Shown here piece by piece: positions 1-11,046 of a stretch of DNA of 64,000 bases. The first letter of the stretch is position 1. Every line of letters begins with the position of its first letter. The notes beneath the pieces were generated by a model that saw only the letters and a program-made list of their open reading frames with translations, searched no databases and had not been told where the DNA came from. The position numbers and the translations under genes were made by a program. The DNA lies in NCBI GenBank assembly GCA_964030785.1, contig OZ034968.1:32015186-32079185 (forward strand), written 5' to 3'. This DNA is from Siderastrea siderea (taxonomy: Eukaryota > Cnidaria > Anthozoa > Scleractinia > Rhizangiidae).

Positions 1-19
1 GTCAATTCTATTTGTTATA

Positions 20-247
20 CAGTAGAACCCCGCTAACTCGCGATCGAACTCGGTTCGAACTCCCCACTATCTCGAACTCAAACCCATTCCCCTTGCCCTT
101 GTTTTTCAGTCATTTACTATCGGCTTACTCGAATCCCAGCTTCGAGTAGCCGGTAGTAAATGAATGAAAAACAAGGCCGCAAGAGGAATGGGTTTGAGTT
201 CGAGATAGTACCGCGTTCGAGTTATCGGACTTAGCGGGGTTCTACTG
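20..247. mobile_element. Fold-back MITE, TA-flanked
   Basis: The segment is almost a complete inverted repeat. The left end starts CAGTAGAACCCCGCTAA and the right end is its complement TTAGCGGGGTTCTACTG. The arms are about 110 bases with a short centre near 132. A TA dinucleotide flanks both ends (18-19 and 248-249), as expected for a TA target-site duplication. There is no coding capacity. The terminal sequence and TA target resemble pogo/Tigger-type non-autonomous elements (family knowledge); the exact family is inference. Confidence 0.85.
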
Positions 248-265
248 TATTGGGTCTTCGAGTTC

Positions 266-350
266 TTGATAACTAACTGTGATTTGTCACTAACTGTGAT
301 AACTTACAGTTAGTTATCACTAACTGTGATAACTAACTGTAGCTAACTGT
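266..350. repeat. Short degenerate repeat of AACTAACTGTGAT
   Basis: The motif TAACTGTGAT occurs repeatedly in direct orientation with one inverted copy (TTACAGTTAGTTATCAC) between the MITE and the integrase reading frame. The tract ends at TTTGTCTCACAG, which could serve as a splice acceptor for the downstream exon. Confidence 0.6.
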
Positions 351-372
351 GATTTGTCTCACAGGAATAGCA

Positions 373-1626
373 ATGGTGTTAGGCTACCTATTCTGCATTG
401 TCATCCTCTTACCAACGCATGGTGTGGATGCAGTGCTTCCACCACATGTTGCTACCCTTACACATCTGGACAGGGACTCGTTAATTGTGCATTATTTTCA
501 TCTTGGATTTGACTATGGCGAGATTCTGGGCTTTCTACTTTTTTGCCATGGCATTCAAATCAGTCTTCGTCAGCTTAAGCGAATTCTTAATGCCAGTGGT
601 TTATACAGGAGGCGGTCTTACAGCAACCCGACTGAAGTGATAAGGGCAGTGGAAAGGGAGCTTCGAGGGAGTGGTAGTCTCTTAGGATATCGCCAAATGC
701 ACCAAAGGTTACGGCGTCGTTATGGTTTTACTATTAATCGCGAGTCTGTTCGTCTTATATTGAAGACGCTTGATCCTGATGGTGTGGAACAACGTTCACG
801 TCGTAGGTTACGAAGACGGCAATACCGCTCTAAAGGCCCCAATTACATTTGGCACATGGATGGGTATGATAAACTCAAACCTTATGGATTTTGCATTCAT
901 GGAGCCATAGACGGATATAGCCGCCGAATCATGTGGCTCAAGGTCGGGAGAAGCAATAACAACCCAAGAATTGTAGCATCATATTTTCTTGATTGTGTCA
1001 AAGAATTAGGAGGTGTTCCTCGTATAATCCGTGGTGATCAAGGAACTGAAAATGTGAATGTGGCGGCTATGCAGCGCTTCTTTCGCTGTGATGCCCAAGA
1101 TGATTTTGCAGGCCAGAAAAGCTTTATTTACGGACGATCAGTTTCGAATCAGAGGATTGAAGCGTGGTGGGGGTTTCTGAGGCACTCCGAAACTGATTGG
1201 TGGATAAATTTTTTCAAGGATTTGAAGGACCAAGGGCTATACAATGATTGCGATCCAATCCAAGTGGAGTGTCTTTTATTTTGTTTTATGCCTTTACTTG
1301 AAGATGAACTAATCCGTGTGGTACAGGAGTGGAATCTTCACAAGATAAGACCCTCATCTAACGAATCCTCTCCCCCGGGTAGACCAGAAACCTTGTATTT
1401 TTTGCCTGAAGTCACCGGTACAAGCTCCTATCTAAATGATGTCCCAGCAACTGACATACATGTAGCGGAGGATGTCTGTTGTGAATCTCCAGATACAAAT
1501 GTCGCTGATACCTTTGCAGAGCTGGCACAGATAATCATGGATGAAAAAGGGCTAGAAATGCCAAGCAATCCTCAAAGCGCACTAGATCTTTATTTAGAAA
1601 TTCTCGTTTCCATAGAAGATATTTAA
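373..1626 (+). CDS. Integrase-core (DDE/rve) domain protein, transposase-like
   Basis: The frame is open from 349 (a GTG codon); the first ATG is at 373. A splice acceptor (TTTGTCTCACAG ending at 363) lies just before it, so an upstream exon is possible. Numbered from 349, residues 50-140 look like a helix-turn-helix region with a basic stretch (RRRLRRRQYR, about 151-160). An integrase fold follows with D171 (HMDGYDKL), D230 (RGDQGTEN) and E271 (NQRIEAWW), a complete DDE triad. These families cut and join DNA. This version is widespread in cnidarian and fish genomes as single-gene copies, often annotated only as integrase catalytic domain. The frame is intact with an acidic C-terminal tail. 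It could be a recently active IS3-like DNA transposon gene or a domesticated copy. I found no terminal repeats enclosing it. Confidence 0.8.
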   Translation: MVLGYLFCIVILLPTHGVDAVLPPHVATLTHLDRDSLIVHYFHLGFDYGEILGFLLFCHGIQISLRQLKRILNASGLYRRRSYSNPTEVIRAVERELRGSGSLLGYRQMHQRLRRRYGFTINRESVRLILKTLDPDGVEQRSRRRLRRRQYRSKGPNYIWHMDGYDKLKPYGFCIHGAIDGYSRRIMWLKVGRSNNNPRIVASYFLDCVKELGGVPRIIRGDQGTENVNVAAMQRFFRCDAQDDFAGQKSFIYGRSVSNQRIEAWWGFLRHSETDWWINFFKDLKDQGLYNDCDPIQVECLLFCFMPLLEDELIRVVQEWNLHKIRPSSNESSPPGRPETLYFLPEVTGTSSYLNDVPATDIHVAEDVCCESPDTNVADTFAELAQIIMDEKGLEMPSNPQSALDLYLEILVSIEDI

Positions 1627-3069
1627 GAGCTCTGCGGTTCGAAATCAATGATTTCATTCTCTTGGAACATTGCTACCTAATGGGTGTTGGTCAACTGAAG
1701 AAAATTTACCACAAACTAACAGTAAACTAAAACGCCATTTTTTTGTGTCCCTTCTTGCAGAAGGTGTTAGCACAGATAGATATCGTAAGAGAAAGAGTGT
1801 CGTATTATTGATAACAGCAGATGATCCGCAGGGAATGGCTTCAAACGCAGATGAAGCTCTTAGTTCAACTTTGTTCTTTTACCACCCCACTATAGAAGTG
1901 AAGATAATAGTATTACTGAACATGGTGTTCTAAATTGGATGAGGTTGTTCGCCGAGTCCAATTTGGCAGTCAGAGGAGTTATTTACTGAATTAGACAGTA
2001 AGTAGTGAAAACTATGTGCTTGGATGAGATTTAGTCTAATAAGCGTAAAAATCAATACTCGAAAGGTCATAGAATATTCAAAACATTTATTTACGTTTAC
2101 TAAATATCAACTGTAAGATTATAATGGAAATGCCGTAGCATTTACTAAAAGTAACCCCAATATCATAACAGCAACATGTAAGCTAAAAAAGTACTTTTTG
2201 CTTGTTTCAGTTAATGGAATTTGAAAACTTTAATGTAAAATTATGCTATTGGAACTTATCCTAGCATATCAGTACCAATGTTGTACAAACGTCAAGTTTA
2301 ATTACAACTCCATTCCATAACGCAACAATGCCATAACCTTATAAACTTGATTTAAACGCGCTTTACCCTTTTCCCAGAGAGGAAAACTTGGAATTAGAAT
2401 ATTCCTGATTAAGAAATATATTTGATGGCACTAGTACATGCATTAGCACTTCTGGCAATACATGTTAGGATATACATTGTAATCCATCTGTACCCTAATA
2501 CTTCTTTTTTTAGAACTTGAAACTACAGTTTTAACAGTAAAACATAATCTTGGTTGAGAAATCGTAGTTAGAATTAACTTCTAATGATTAGTCCAGATTT
2601 TGCATTTCCTCAATCGTTTTCAGCCACGATCCAGACAATGGCGATGTTTTTATTTTGTTGCACTTAATACGTATTGACAATCATTATACATCATCACAAT
2701 CACTTTTTATTTGAAGACCCTTGAATCGATAAAAATCGATAAACAAACCAACATCGAGATCGTAATACTGTTAAATCATACGTAAAATTTAATATAATTT
2801 ATAACAATTATCCGTTTATCCCATAAGGTAAAACAACAACAGGAACGATGAATACAACTTTTAACTAATTAAAACACTAAAGCACGACTCGTTTCACCGC
2901 CCACATCAAAAGAACGCGAGTGTTATAGTCGGCGCGTGATAACTTTCACGACTTTTGAACGAAAGTATTTGATTGCCTGAGTTGTTCATGCGGATAAGTC
3001 ACAAAATAATACATTCTTTGCAAGCTGAAGAGGCGATGTGTCCCTTCTCGCATCAAGTGTGACTTCAAA
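1627..3069. other. AT-rich intergenic DNA
   Basis: No convincing gene. A short open frame at about 1,670-1,933 follows the integrase stop but shows no recognisable domain. The interval lies 3' of both flanking convergent genes and probably contains their 3' untranslated regions. An inverted poly(A)-signal-like TTTATT occurs near 2,087. Confidence 0.4.
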
Positions 3070-4231
3070 TTAGACAATGTCCATTTCCCAATCTTCGGAC
3101 TTGAGAATGTTATTAAACTCTTCTCTCAACTCCGGAAATGATAGATAGGTCGAAGGCAGTTCCAAGGTGTTGCTGCAGGCGTGTGCTATTGGCCGTCGAG
3201 CGCATCCCTCAGTGTTGGTGAAACTAACCTGCCACGAATCGAACAACATCAAATCCGAGCCACTAAAGAAACGAAGGAAAGTCGTCAGCATTCTCGAGTC
3301 CAGGCCTTTGATGAAACGCTTTAAAAATTTAAGCGAATCCCTTTCTTCCTGGGTGTTTGCTTTGCACTCAATCGTATCCAACACTTTGGAGTTTGTTGGA
3401 GTCAGCTGATCATAAAAACACAGCAGTGATTCAACTGTGGGAAAGCTATCTGCCAGAGTTGTGATGATTTCTTTCCAACAGTCTGCTACGTACTGCGGCC
3501 TTTGTATCAGCTCTTTGTGGGCCACCTCGATCACAGTTTTTAGGATTGTGCTCTTTGTTACACCTCGCTTGCATTCAAAAGTGCTTAGCAATTCAATCAG
3601 CTCTTCGTCGTCAGCCTCAATCTCTCCATTCACACATTTTTCGACGACTTTGCGCTCGACCTTCGAGACGTATTGCATGAATGATTCAAGAAGCATATTA
3701 TCAGAAACGGCGGATTCACTGAAAAGGCAAGAGGCAACAAATGTTTTCGACAAACGAAGGGGAAAATATTGGTGCACTTGGTAGCCCTTCAACAGGATTC
3801 TTGCGATTGCCTCCCATTCTTTTCTCTGGAAATCGTGCCTTATGAATGGCACCCGTTCACCTTCCCCCAACATGAGCGAATCGTAGGCATCTTTCAAGAA
3901 AAGACTTAACGCGTCCTTGAACACGCCTGAACCTCTTCCTTGTTCTGCAGTACCCCTCTCGTTTATCATTTCCACCCTAATATGACAGTTCATGATTGAT
4001 GGATCTGTGAAAATATCAATCATGTCTTGCCTGATATTTCCTCTGTGAACTGTTATAATACGACTCTGAAAACCACCCCGATTGTTGCTGGTAACCTCTG
4101 CGTTTGTTTCGGTAGGATTCCCATAAGTTCCATAAGAGCGTTCAGTATTCGAATCACTTATATCTCTTCCTGTAGTGGGGCCAGCGACTGAAACAGCTGA
4201 TTGTGCGGCATCGTGGGTATCGTCGCATGAT
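3070..4231 (-). CDS. HECT E3 ubiquitin ligase domain, terminal exon
   Basis: This exon encodes most of a HECT domain, which accepts ubiquitin from an E2 on a cysteine and passes it to substrates. The N-lobe begins around residue 90 of the open frame with RVEMINERGTAEQGRGSGV. The C-lobe carries RPIAHACSNTLELPSTY, equivalent to the family HTCFNxLxLP motif, with the catalytic cysteine at about 3,175-3,177. The protein ends about 35 residues after it, as is normal. On the minus strand a good acceptor (TTTTACTTCATTTAAG) precedes 4,231, and the exon opens in phase 2. The upstream exon at 5,737 ends in the matching phase, and AG plus A restores an arginine codon. UBX plus HECT proteins are common uncharacterised cnidarian genes (family knowledge); the gene model is inference. 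Confidence 0.8.
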
Positions 4232-5736
4232 CTTAAATGAAGTAAAAAGAACATTTCAATTTATTGAGTTTTTTTTTCTAAAAATAACCATAAGCCATCG
4301 CAAGTTGCATAACAAAGCTATCCTCCTTCCCAGATTCGTCGAAAGAATTCTACTCAAATTTCAGCTGGAAAATGTCTAGACAGACATAGAGATAGGAAAA
4401 TGATGTCTCCTCCAAAAAAATAAGTCATTTTGTAAATATCCCCTACCTATGTATATAAATCGTACTCAATTATTGTTCGATTGTAAAGTAATGTAATATA
4501 CTTATAAATAGAAAGTGGTGTAAAGTTTTTGTGCAGGAAAGTGACAGTTGTAAGTAGTGTTTTTTTGTGTGTTGAAATAAAAAACAAATGAAAAAATAAA
4601 AAAACCCGACGGTGTTATGGTGCTGCCTAGTATGTCACACCAATCAGATTGGGGCTACTATGAACAGCCAGTGAAATAGTTGATTCTAATATCCGAGTAA
4701 ATCCGAGTAGATATCGACTTCTGAGAGCCATTTGGTGACGGCCATCTTTGTTGATGTTTTGCACTGAATGGCGAATTAAGAGAGTGGCGATGTGCAGCCT
4801 TTGTATTTTTCACAAAAAGTGGTCAACTTGAGAAGATAATTTGAAATGTGTTTTAGGTACATCTGGTTGCATCGATTTTATTCAGTGGTGTTGTGAAGTG
4901 TTTTAGTAAAATATATTAAAGTTTGTATTTAAAGCTTGTGTTTTTTAATATTGTCGTTCGATGCATCTAGGTTAGGTGATTACATGACCCTACGTTTGTG
5001 ATGGCTGAAAGGCAAGTATGAAAATAGTTTGAGCTGTCGAAAGAAGACGTGAGTTCGTTTCATTTTAGCTCGGGCGTATATAAAAGTACGAATCCGCACA
5101 GTGAACACTGTGCAAGCTGGACCGGAGGTAAAATACAGGCTAAGGTTAAAACTGCGGACCAGGGGTAAAATGCAGGCGAAGTGTGAAATAATGGAAGCTT
5201 CTATGTCAGATTATATTCAAGTTGTGAGGTTTAATTGGTGGCGAAATGACAGGCAGCCGGTAAAGATTTTAAAATCGACTAAATGATCGGCAGTGAGACT
5301 TGGAAATCATTAAAGTAAAAAGAGGAAAAAAGAGAATTATAAGTCGAAAGCCGGTCGATCACATAGCAAGCGAAAAATTGTTTACTTCACAGAATCCGGC
5401 ATATACAAGAATACAAAGTACTTCTTGTGTAACCTTGTACTTCTTTGCCATTATGACAGTTCAATGAAAGTTTGAATGCTAAGTTCTACATGGTGGTCTT
5501 CATCACTGATCGACAGTTGAAGAAGATGTTGCACTGAAACCACAATTTATTCTCCACATGTATTCATCGCATTTTTTCCGCAATGTTCGGTGGGTGGAAC
5601 GCAAAAGAGAACGCGTTATAATTTGGACAAAATGTCTCTTTCTGTCAATTCTTTTACCTGTTTTATCATTCTCGTCCCCAGAGGCCACGGTCCTTTTGCG
5701 ATACTACATGTCAACAAGAACTAGAAAGACGCCTAC
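4232..5736 (-). other. Probable intron of the UBX-HECT gene
   Basis: The interval is bounded on the minus strand by a donor AG|GTAGGC at 5,737/5,736 and an acceptor at 4,233-4,232. No conserved coding sequence is visible. On the + strand it contains TATATAAAAG (5,077-5,086) followed by a perfect 18-base palindrome GCACAGTGAACACTGTGC (5,096-5,113), which look like core-promoter signals or a decayed retroelement LTR. Open frames here of about 60 codons show no domain. Confidence 0.5.
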
Positions 5737-6290
5737 CTGAAATGCTCATCCATGATCTCCACAGGTAAGTTGACCTCCTGAATGGGGCTTGCTGAGAAAC
5801 CATCCCAGAGTGATATGTCATTGTCTTCAATCTGGATTGTTTCATGGCCTTCAGTGATCGGAACAGGACGAGGCAAACCAAAACCCCTCAAAGAAACCTC
5901 CAGCTCATCATTACTCATACTTACAGGAGAGGATTGTTCGTGAACATAAAGCATAGTTCCTGCCACTGAAGTAACAGGTTCACATGGGGAAATAAATGTA
6001 CTAGGAAGAGCGGTGTACAGACCAAAGAACTCTGGTTCTAAAGAAAGAGATCCACACCAATCATACACTCCAAACATGCTCTCTTTTCGTAGAAAATTGC
6101 GAGACACTGCTCCCATGGAAGGGTGTCGAATTGAAATTGTCACTTTTTCCTCATTTAACTCCTCTTCTGGTTCACGAGGAACACGAGAAAGTCTGGCAGA
6201 TCTCAAGGATTCCAAAGACTCTTGACGTTGAGCTGCTTCCCTTTTGTTAGCTTCTGCTTCTTGATCTGCTTTCAAACTCTTTTCAAATGG
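5737..6290 (-). CDS. UBX-like (ubiquitin-fold) exon upstream of the HECT exon
   Basis: The exon begins with a charged coiled-coil-like stretch (KADQEAEANKREAAQRQ) and continues into EEKVTISIRHPSMGAVSRNF, which resembles the start of a UBX or ubiquitin-like fold; UBX domains usually bind p97/VCP. Roughly 100 further residues are acidic, including EIQ/EDND-rich segments. The exon ends at EHF with donor AG|GTAGGC, in phase with the HECT exon 1.5 kb downstream. No ATG lies at its 5' end: the frame continues upstream (DPFEKSLKADQ) into the 20-bp repeat at 6,289, so the true exon start is uncertain. An acceptor-like AACTACAG occurs at about 6,353 inside the repeat. First exons further upstream were not found. 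Confidence 0.65.
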
Positions 6291-6428
6291 ATCCGTAGTA
6301 ATAACTTTGGATCCGTAGTAATAACTGTGGATCCGTAGTAATAACTTTGGATCTGTAGTTATAACTCTGGATCCGTAATGAAAACTCTGGATCCGTTGTT
6401 ATAACTTTGGATCCAATGGTACAAAGCA
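6289..6428. repeat. 20-bp minisatellite, about 6.5 copies
   Basis: GGATCC recurs exactly every 20 bases at 6289, 6309, 6329, 6349, 6369, 6389 and 6409, with unit GGATCCGTAGTAATAACTTT and a few substitutions. On the minus strand it abuts the UBX-like exon, and the exon's frame stays open into at least three units. The 20-base period is not a multiple of three, so copy-number changes would shift any frame passing through it. Confidence 0.9.
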
Positions 6429-9400
6429 ACAATTGAGTCTGGGGTAAAATCTTTGGATCCAAAGAATGTAATATTTTTCTTTAAGCCAACGTGTTATTTA
6501 ATATTATTTAGGATGGCACTTACGGGCCACCGTACATAAGGACCAAGTTTGTGTATTTATAAGTTCAGATAAGACGACAAGGTTTAAGGGACCACATTAG
6601 GTGTCCTACAACAACACAATGTGCAGGTGAAATATAGTCAAGTTTAATTTTATTTATCCAATTTAAAGTATACGTAGCCATGAACGCCACATAAGAAAAC
6701 GAAGGAGCATCTACATCTATAGGAATTTTGGAAGACGAGAAATCAAAGAACAAAGCAGTGCAACGGAGGACGAAAGGAGTTTCATGTTAATTTTGCCCAT
6801 CTATCTACAGTAGATTGTTTAAAAAATGTGAAGCGTATCCAATGCTGTTACCTGCCATTAAATAGGAAACACTGAACAAATGCAAAGACAGTGCCTCCTT
6901 CAGTTCGTTGAGTCGCAAGTTTTCTGTTTTTTTTTTCTAGAAAGAAATACGTATGAGGTAATCTAGTTTTTTGAGACGACATGTGCAGCTATTTAATCCC
7001 AAGGTGGGGGGGGGGAGGGGGGGGGGAGGGAGGTATTCCGGATTTCTAGTGACGGGGATGATCGAATAGGGGCAAAAATAAAACCCAAAAAAGTCCCTGG
7101 ACCAAAAATCAACCCCCAAAAAATCCCATGCCGAATTTCCAAGCCTTAAGGCTTTTTAACATTTTAAAATCAACAGAAATTGAATTTACAATGATGGACA
7201 TTTTAAACATGAAATACAGTTTGTCGGGCCCCTGAAATTATTTTGGGATTTTTGAGAACAACGCACGCCTGGTATTCTTGCTATTTCCTTCTCTTGAACG
7301 CAGGGACGAACGCAGGACAAACTTTCACCCGAGATGGATGAAAAATAAATATAAAAGCAATATTTTTTTCATACATTTCTAGGGGATGACTTCGTCCCGA
7401 GACTCAATTGTTTTCAGTGATCTGAGAGTGAAACCAGTGTACAAGATAAACTCGGTTCCACTATATTTATTTGGTTGTTATTATTTAGATCATCCTTTTC
7501 TTTCTTCAACGAATGATCGGTTTCGCACGAGCTTCGTTTTTTCTTGGTTATTTTCAAAACACCTGTTCTGATAGTGAAGCCCTGACAATAACAGTTCGTG
7601 TTTTTATATTTGTACCAGGTTTGTTAATTCATTAAAGTCGGAGCTAGTAGTTGCTAACGCCTACAATTTTAATTCGGTGTTTTACTGTGTGACTCATTGT
7701 TTATTTTCTATGCCCTATGTTTCCCTTAATTAGAAAACTAATTTATTTCGCAGAGTTTTTTTAAGTTGTTAGAATTAGCCAACTGTACAAAATGAAAAAG
7801 AAATGCAGAAAACTCTCAGTTTGTACGTGATAGAACTTCCGTACGTTATGGAACAAACGTCAAGTGGCTCTTCGTATTACAAAAAGCTTTTAATTAACCG
7901 GCGAGCAAAAGTAAATTTCCGTCCAAATGTTCTTTAAGGTTTTAAAGACTCAAATAAGAAAATATTTTAATAAAACAATGTTTTCTTTTCATTTAAAGTT
8001 TTTCCGCTGCAAGTTGGAACCAATTTGCTTTACATCGCAAAAAATTTATCATTTTAAACACAGCATCGTGTGCAGTTTAAATAAAAAGATGCAAAATCAC
8101 AAATTTTCGTCATTTGACTCATCATTTGATTATTCTTGGTTAACAACAAAAACAATGCATCGAAAAAATTTGGATTGCTTAAATTTAAATCAACATATTT
8201 CAGTCAAACGCTAATCATACATATATGTCGTTTCGGATGTTCACTCAACTGCCCGAGTCCTAATGGATTAAACCCCGAAGTCCGATCATTCAAGTTAAAG
8301 CTGGCGAGCAGTCCCCTTTTAAGTCCTCTTGAAAATGAGACTCCCAATTTTCAACGACCTTTTAAATGAAAGCCGGCTTTATTGAGCAGTACTTGATGCT
8401 GTTTGTCTCTCTGACTGTACTTGAGATTGACTGAAATTCGGTAATTTTTGCTGTTTCGATCCTGGCAGGGTTAAGATCACTGCATGTGTCTTAGAGTGCG
8501 ATTGCCGTTGAACATGAACTGAAGTGAAGGTACGAAGAGAATGGAAAACCCACCGATTTCCAAAACGTGCCCTTCTTATAATGACTACCTTTCTGCTTCC
8601 TAATAGTATGTAAGGATCTTTATCAATAAGTACCTCACTTTTGGTTTGCTTTGCGTATTGAACAAAACATTTAAAGAATTCAGGGAGAAGAAAAATTTCT
8701 TGAGGGCACGTTCAATCTGACTTAAACCTTCAGGATAAATAAATGAAATTAAAATAATCGAAAATTAAAATAAAAATAAATAAATTATTATAAATTGAAA
8801 AAGAAGAAAGAAAAAGAATCTGAATAGGACCCTAAATCAACGTATTTGCAAGGTGTTCTGTGCGTAGTTTTGTTTTTCAAAGTGTCTTTGCAGACGAACG
8901 ACACCGATAAGAAATATACTGGAATATATTGTTCTTGTAACACGAGTATTCAATCTAAAGAGCAGCATTCTGTCTACAGTAATCAGCTGCCAACAAGCTC
9001 ACACAGCAGTTTTTCCTTTGACCAATCATTCGGTATTGACGATCAGGTATGAAATAGAAAAGTAAACTTAATCTCAGTTTTCGGCATATTGTTGATTTAT
9101 GATATGCGGTTTTTAATTTCAATCTGTCTTTTTTGGTTTGGGCATTGAAACCTTGAACAATTGAGCAATTTTGTCATGGAAAACTTGAGATTTCATTCCT
9201 TTCCGGTACGCTACAGAATTAAGTATAATACGTGCTGATCGCTTCCATTCTGATCAGTTTGTGCAGTTTTTTGCAGGGAAGAGATGAGCCAGGATCAGTT
9301 CTAGATCTACAGTTGGATGAAGCTGAATCGAATTAACTAAACTCTTAAACATAAGAACCTTCAGGAACAATTTAGTGATTTACAGCATTTCCCAAAAGGG

Positions 9401-9701
9401 GAGTCTTTTATTTTTAGTTTTGAAAGATCATTGCAACTGTTGAACTTTGCATTGTCAGCCTTTAACACAGTCGCGTGTACGATTTTTAATGATCGGCGAA
9501 AACAGGCAGTGGTGAACGGACCAGACGAATTTTTAATACCGTATTGAACATAAATTTGGAGGAAGAGCAACAACACGCCAGTCTTACCCAATTTCTGACC
9601 GCAGAGCGTTACACAGCTGACAGGTGTGTTGTCTTTGAGACAAAATCGCCTTGACATCAAAATAACATTAGAAATCTACGATTCAAAGGAAACACATCAA
9701 C
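6429..9701. other. Intergenic DNA without a supported gene
   Basis: The interval is AT-rich with a G-run tract at 7,004-7,031 and several short open frames that show no domain, start context or splice structure. It may contain upstream exons or the promoter of the minus-strand UBX-HECT gene and the 5' region of the GPCR at 9,702, but I cannot point to either. Confidence 0.4.
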
Positions 9702-10658
9702 ATGGCGAATTTCACAAGTAACCATTCACGCAGTCCCAGCCATGTTTTGCTCGAGCCATTGGACGCATGGTACTGGGTCATCCGAGGAATCATCGCCATT
9801 TTAACCATCACAGGAAACGGTCTCGTCATGTACTTTATCACTTTCAAACGGCGTCTGCGCGTTACCAATAACTGGTTCGTGTTATCCTTGTCGGTCTCAG
9901 ACTTCTGCATTGGTTTATTCACAACAACCAGTGGATTTGCTTGCACGTTCCATTTTCGATGTGACTGGCGCTTGCAGATTGCATTTTATAACTTTTTGCT
10001 CTTTTCATCAACACTGAATTTGTGGGCGATGGCAATCGACAGATATATTGGAATTGTGCACTCTCTGAGATACACAACCCTTATGACAAGCAAGCGAGTC
10101 ATTGCAATAATAGCTACATCTTGGGGCATCTCATTCGTTGCTGCTTTTGTGCGCCTACTCTGGTTTCATGACAATCATTTTGACCAAACGATCGAAAAAT
10201 ACTATCGAGTAGCCATCGATCTTTTGTTTGGTGCTGTTTCATGTGTTGTACTTATCTTCATTTATGTTCGTGTTTTCTTGATCTCACGAAAACTTGCCAG
10301 ACAAATAGCTTCCCAAGCAAATGAAGTCAGCTACAACTATAAAACAATTGATTCCAAATTACAGAGACAGGCACGAAGGAATCTATCAACCAGGCTACTT
10401 GGCTCGGTGATCTTGTTATTTGTACTTTGTAACAGCCTTAGTGTCTACATTTCATTTTGCAAAACTTTCAGGCTCTGTTCTATCAATCCTACAGCTATGT
10501 TTGCTGCTTATTTGCTTGCCCACTTTAACTCTGCTGTTAATTTTTTGGTGTATGCGTTCATGAAAAAAGACATTCGTCTTGAACTGAGACGCTTGTGCCG
10601 ATGCGGCAACCTTGTTTACCCTCCCGAGTCTCATGGGGAATTTTCCTTAACCAAGTAG
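9702..10658 (+). CDS. Class A (rhodopsin-like) GPCR 1, intronless
   Basis: A 318-residue seven-transmembrane receptor in a single exon with ATG at 9,702. Visible markers are N-glycosylation sites N3 and N7, GN in TM1 (N39), D67 in TM2, DRY at 113-115, W141 in TM4, and a basic helix 8 (KKDIRLELRR) ending in a Cys-rich patch. Two activation switches are altered. The TM6 CWxP motif reads C243-N-S-L, and the TM7 NPxxY motif reads N280-F-L-V-Y. The second extracellular loop lacks the usual cysteine. Such receptors sense extracellular ligands and couple to G proteins at the plasma membrane; the ligand cannot be inferred. The closest relative in the window is the GPCR at 22,821, with a clear paralog at 35,818. 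Coral databases often label such genes trace-amine-, melanocortin- or adenosine-receptor-like, which is not informative. Confidence 0.9.
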   Translation: MANFTSNHSRSPSHVLLEPLDAWYWVIRGIIAILTITGNGLVMYFITFKRRLRVTNNWFVLSLSVSDFCIGLFTTTSGFACTFHFRCDWRLQIAFYNFLLFSSTLNLWAMAIDRYIGIVHSLRYTTLMTSKRVIAIIATSWGISFVAAFVRLLWFHDNHFDQTIEKYYRVAIDLLFGAVSCVVLIFIYVRVFLISRKLARQIASQANEVSYNYKTIDSKLQRQARRNLSTRLLGSVILLFVLCNSLSVYISFCKTFRLCSINPTAMFAAYLLAHFNSAVNFLVYAFMKKDIRLELRRLCRCGNLVYPPESHGEFSLTK

Positions 10659-10911
10659 GTAAAACAAATATACTGTGTGTTGGTGAGGGCACACTTCTTG
10701 GCACTTGTAACCCAATCTTAGGCTGGATCCCGTTCCTTTATTCGACACCTACTCCAGGAAGATGTTATAACGCATTAACGGCTCTAGAAACGCCAGACAG
10801 GAGTCACCAAGGAGGTGCCGCTGATTTTGCACCCCCTTGCTGCCGTCAACCGCACTCTTTTCCCTGTATTAGGAACAACAGCAATGTTAGCCAAAACTGA
10901 GTGATATACCT

Positions 10912-11046
10912 GTCACTTTAACTTTGCTGTCAAATGCATGATGCATCCTTTAGGAAAAAAGACATTTGTCTAGAATTGGGACGCTTGCGCTGATACAGGA
11001 ACTTTGTTGACCCTCCCTCGTGGGCGAATTTTTCTTAACCAAGTGG
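10912..11046 (+). pseudogene. Truncated duplicate of the GPCR 1 3' end
   Basis: This stretch matches the last ~135 bases of the GPCR 1 gene (10,518-10,656) with substitutions and small indels. It keeps the segment for TM7 and helix 8 (HFNSAV, then KKDI and a Leu/Arg tract) and the very end ACCAAGT. The TM7 VYAFM segment is rearranged, and the frame is broken by TGA and TAG codons. It starts abruptly, so it is a partial duplication lying 254 bases behind its source gene. Confidence 0.8.

Noticed and set aside
1670..1933. 87-codon frame after the integrase gene
   Set aside because: No ATG at its start and no domain; probably 3' flank of the integrase gene.
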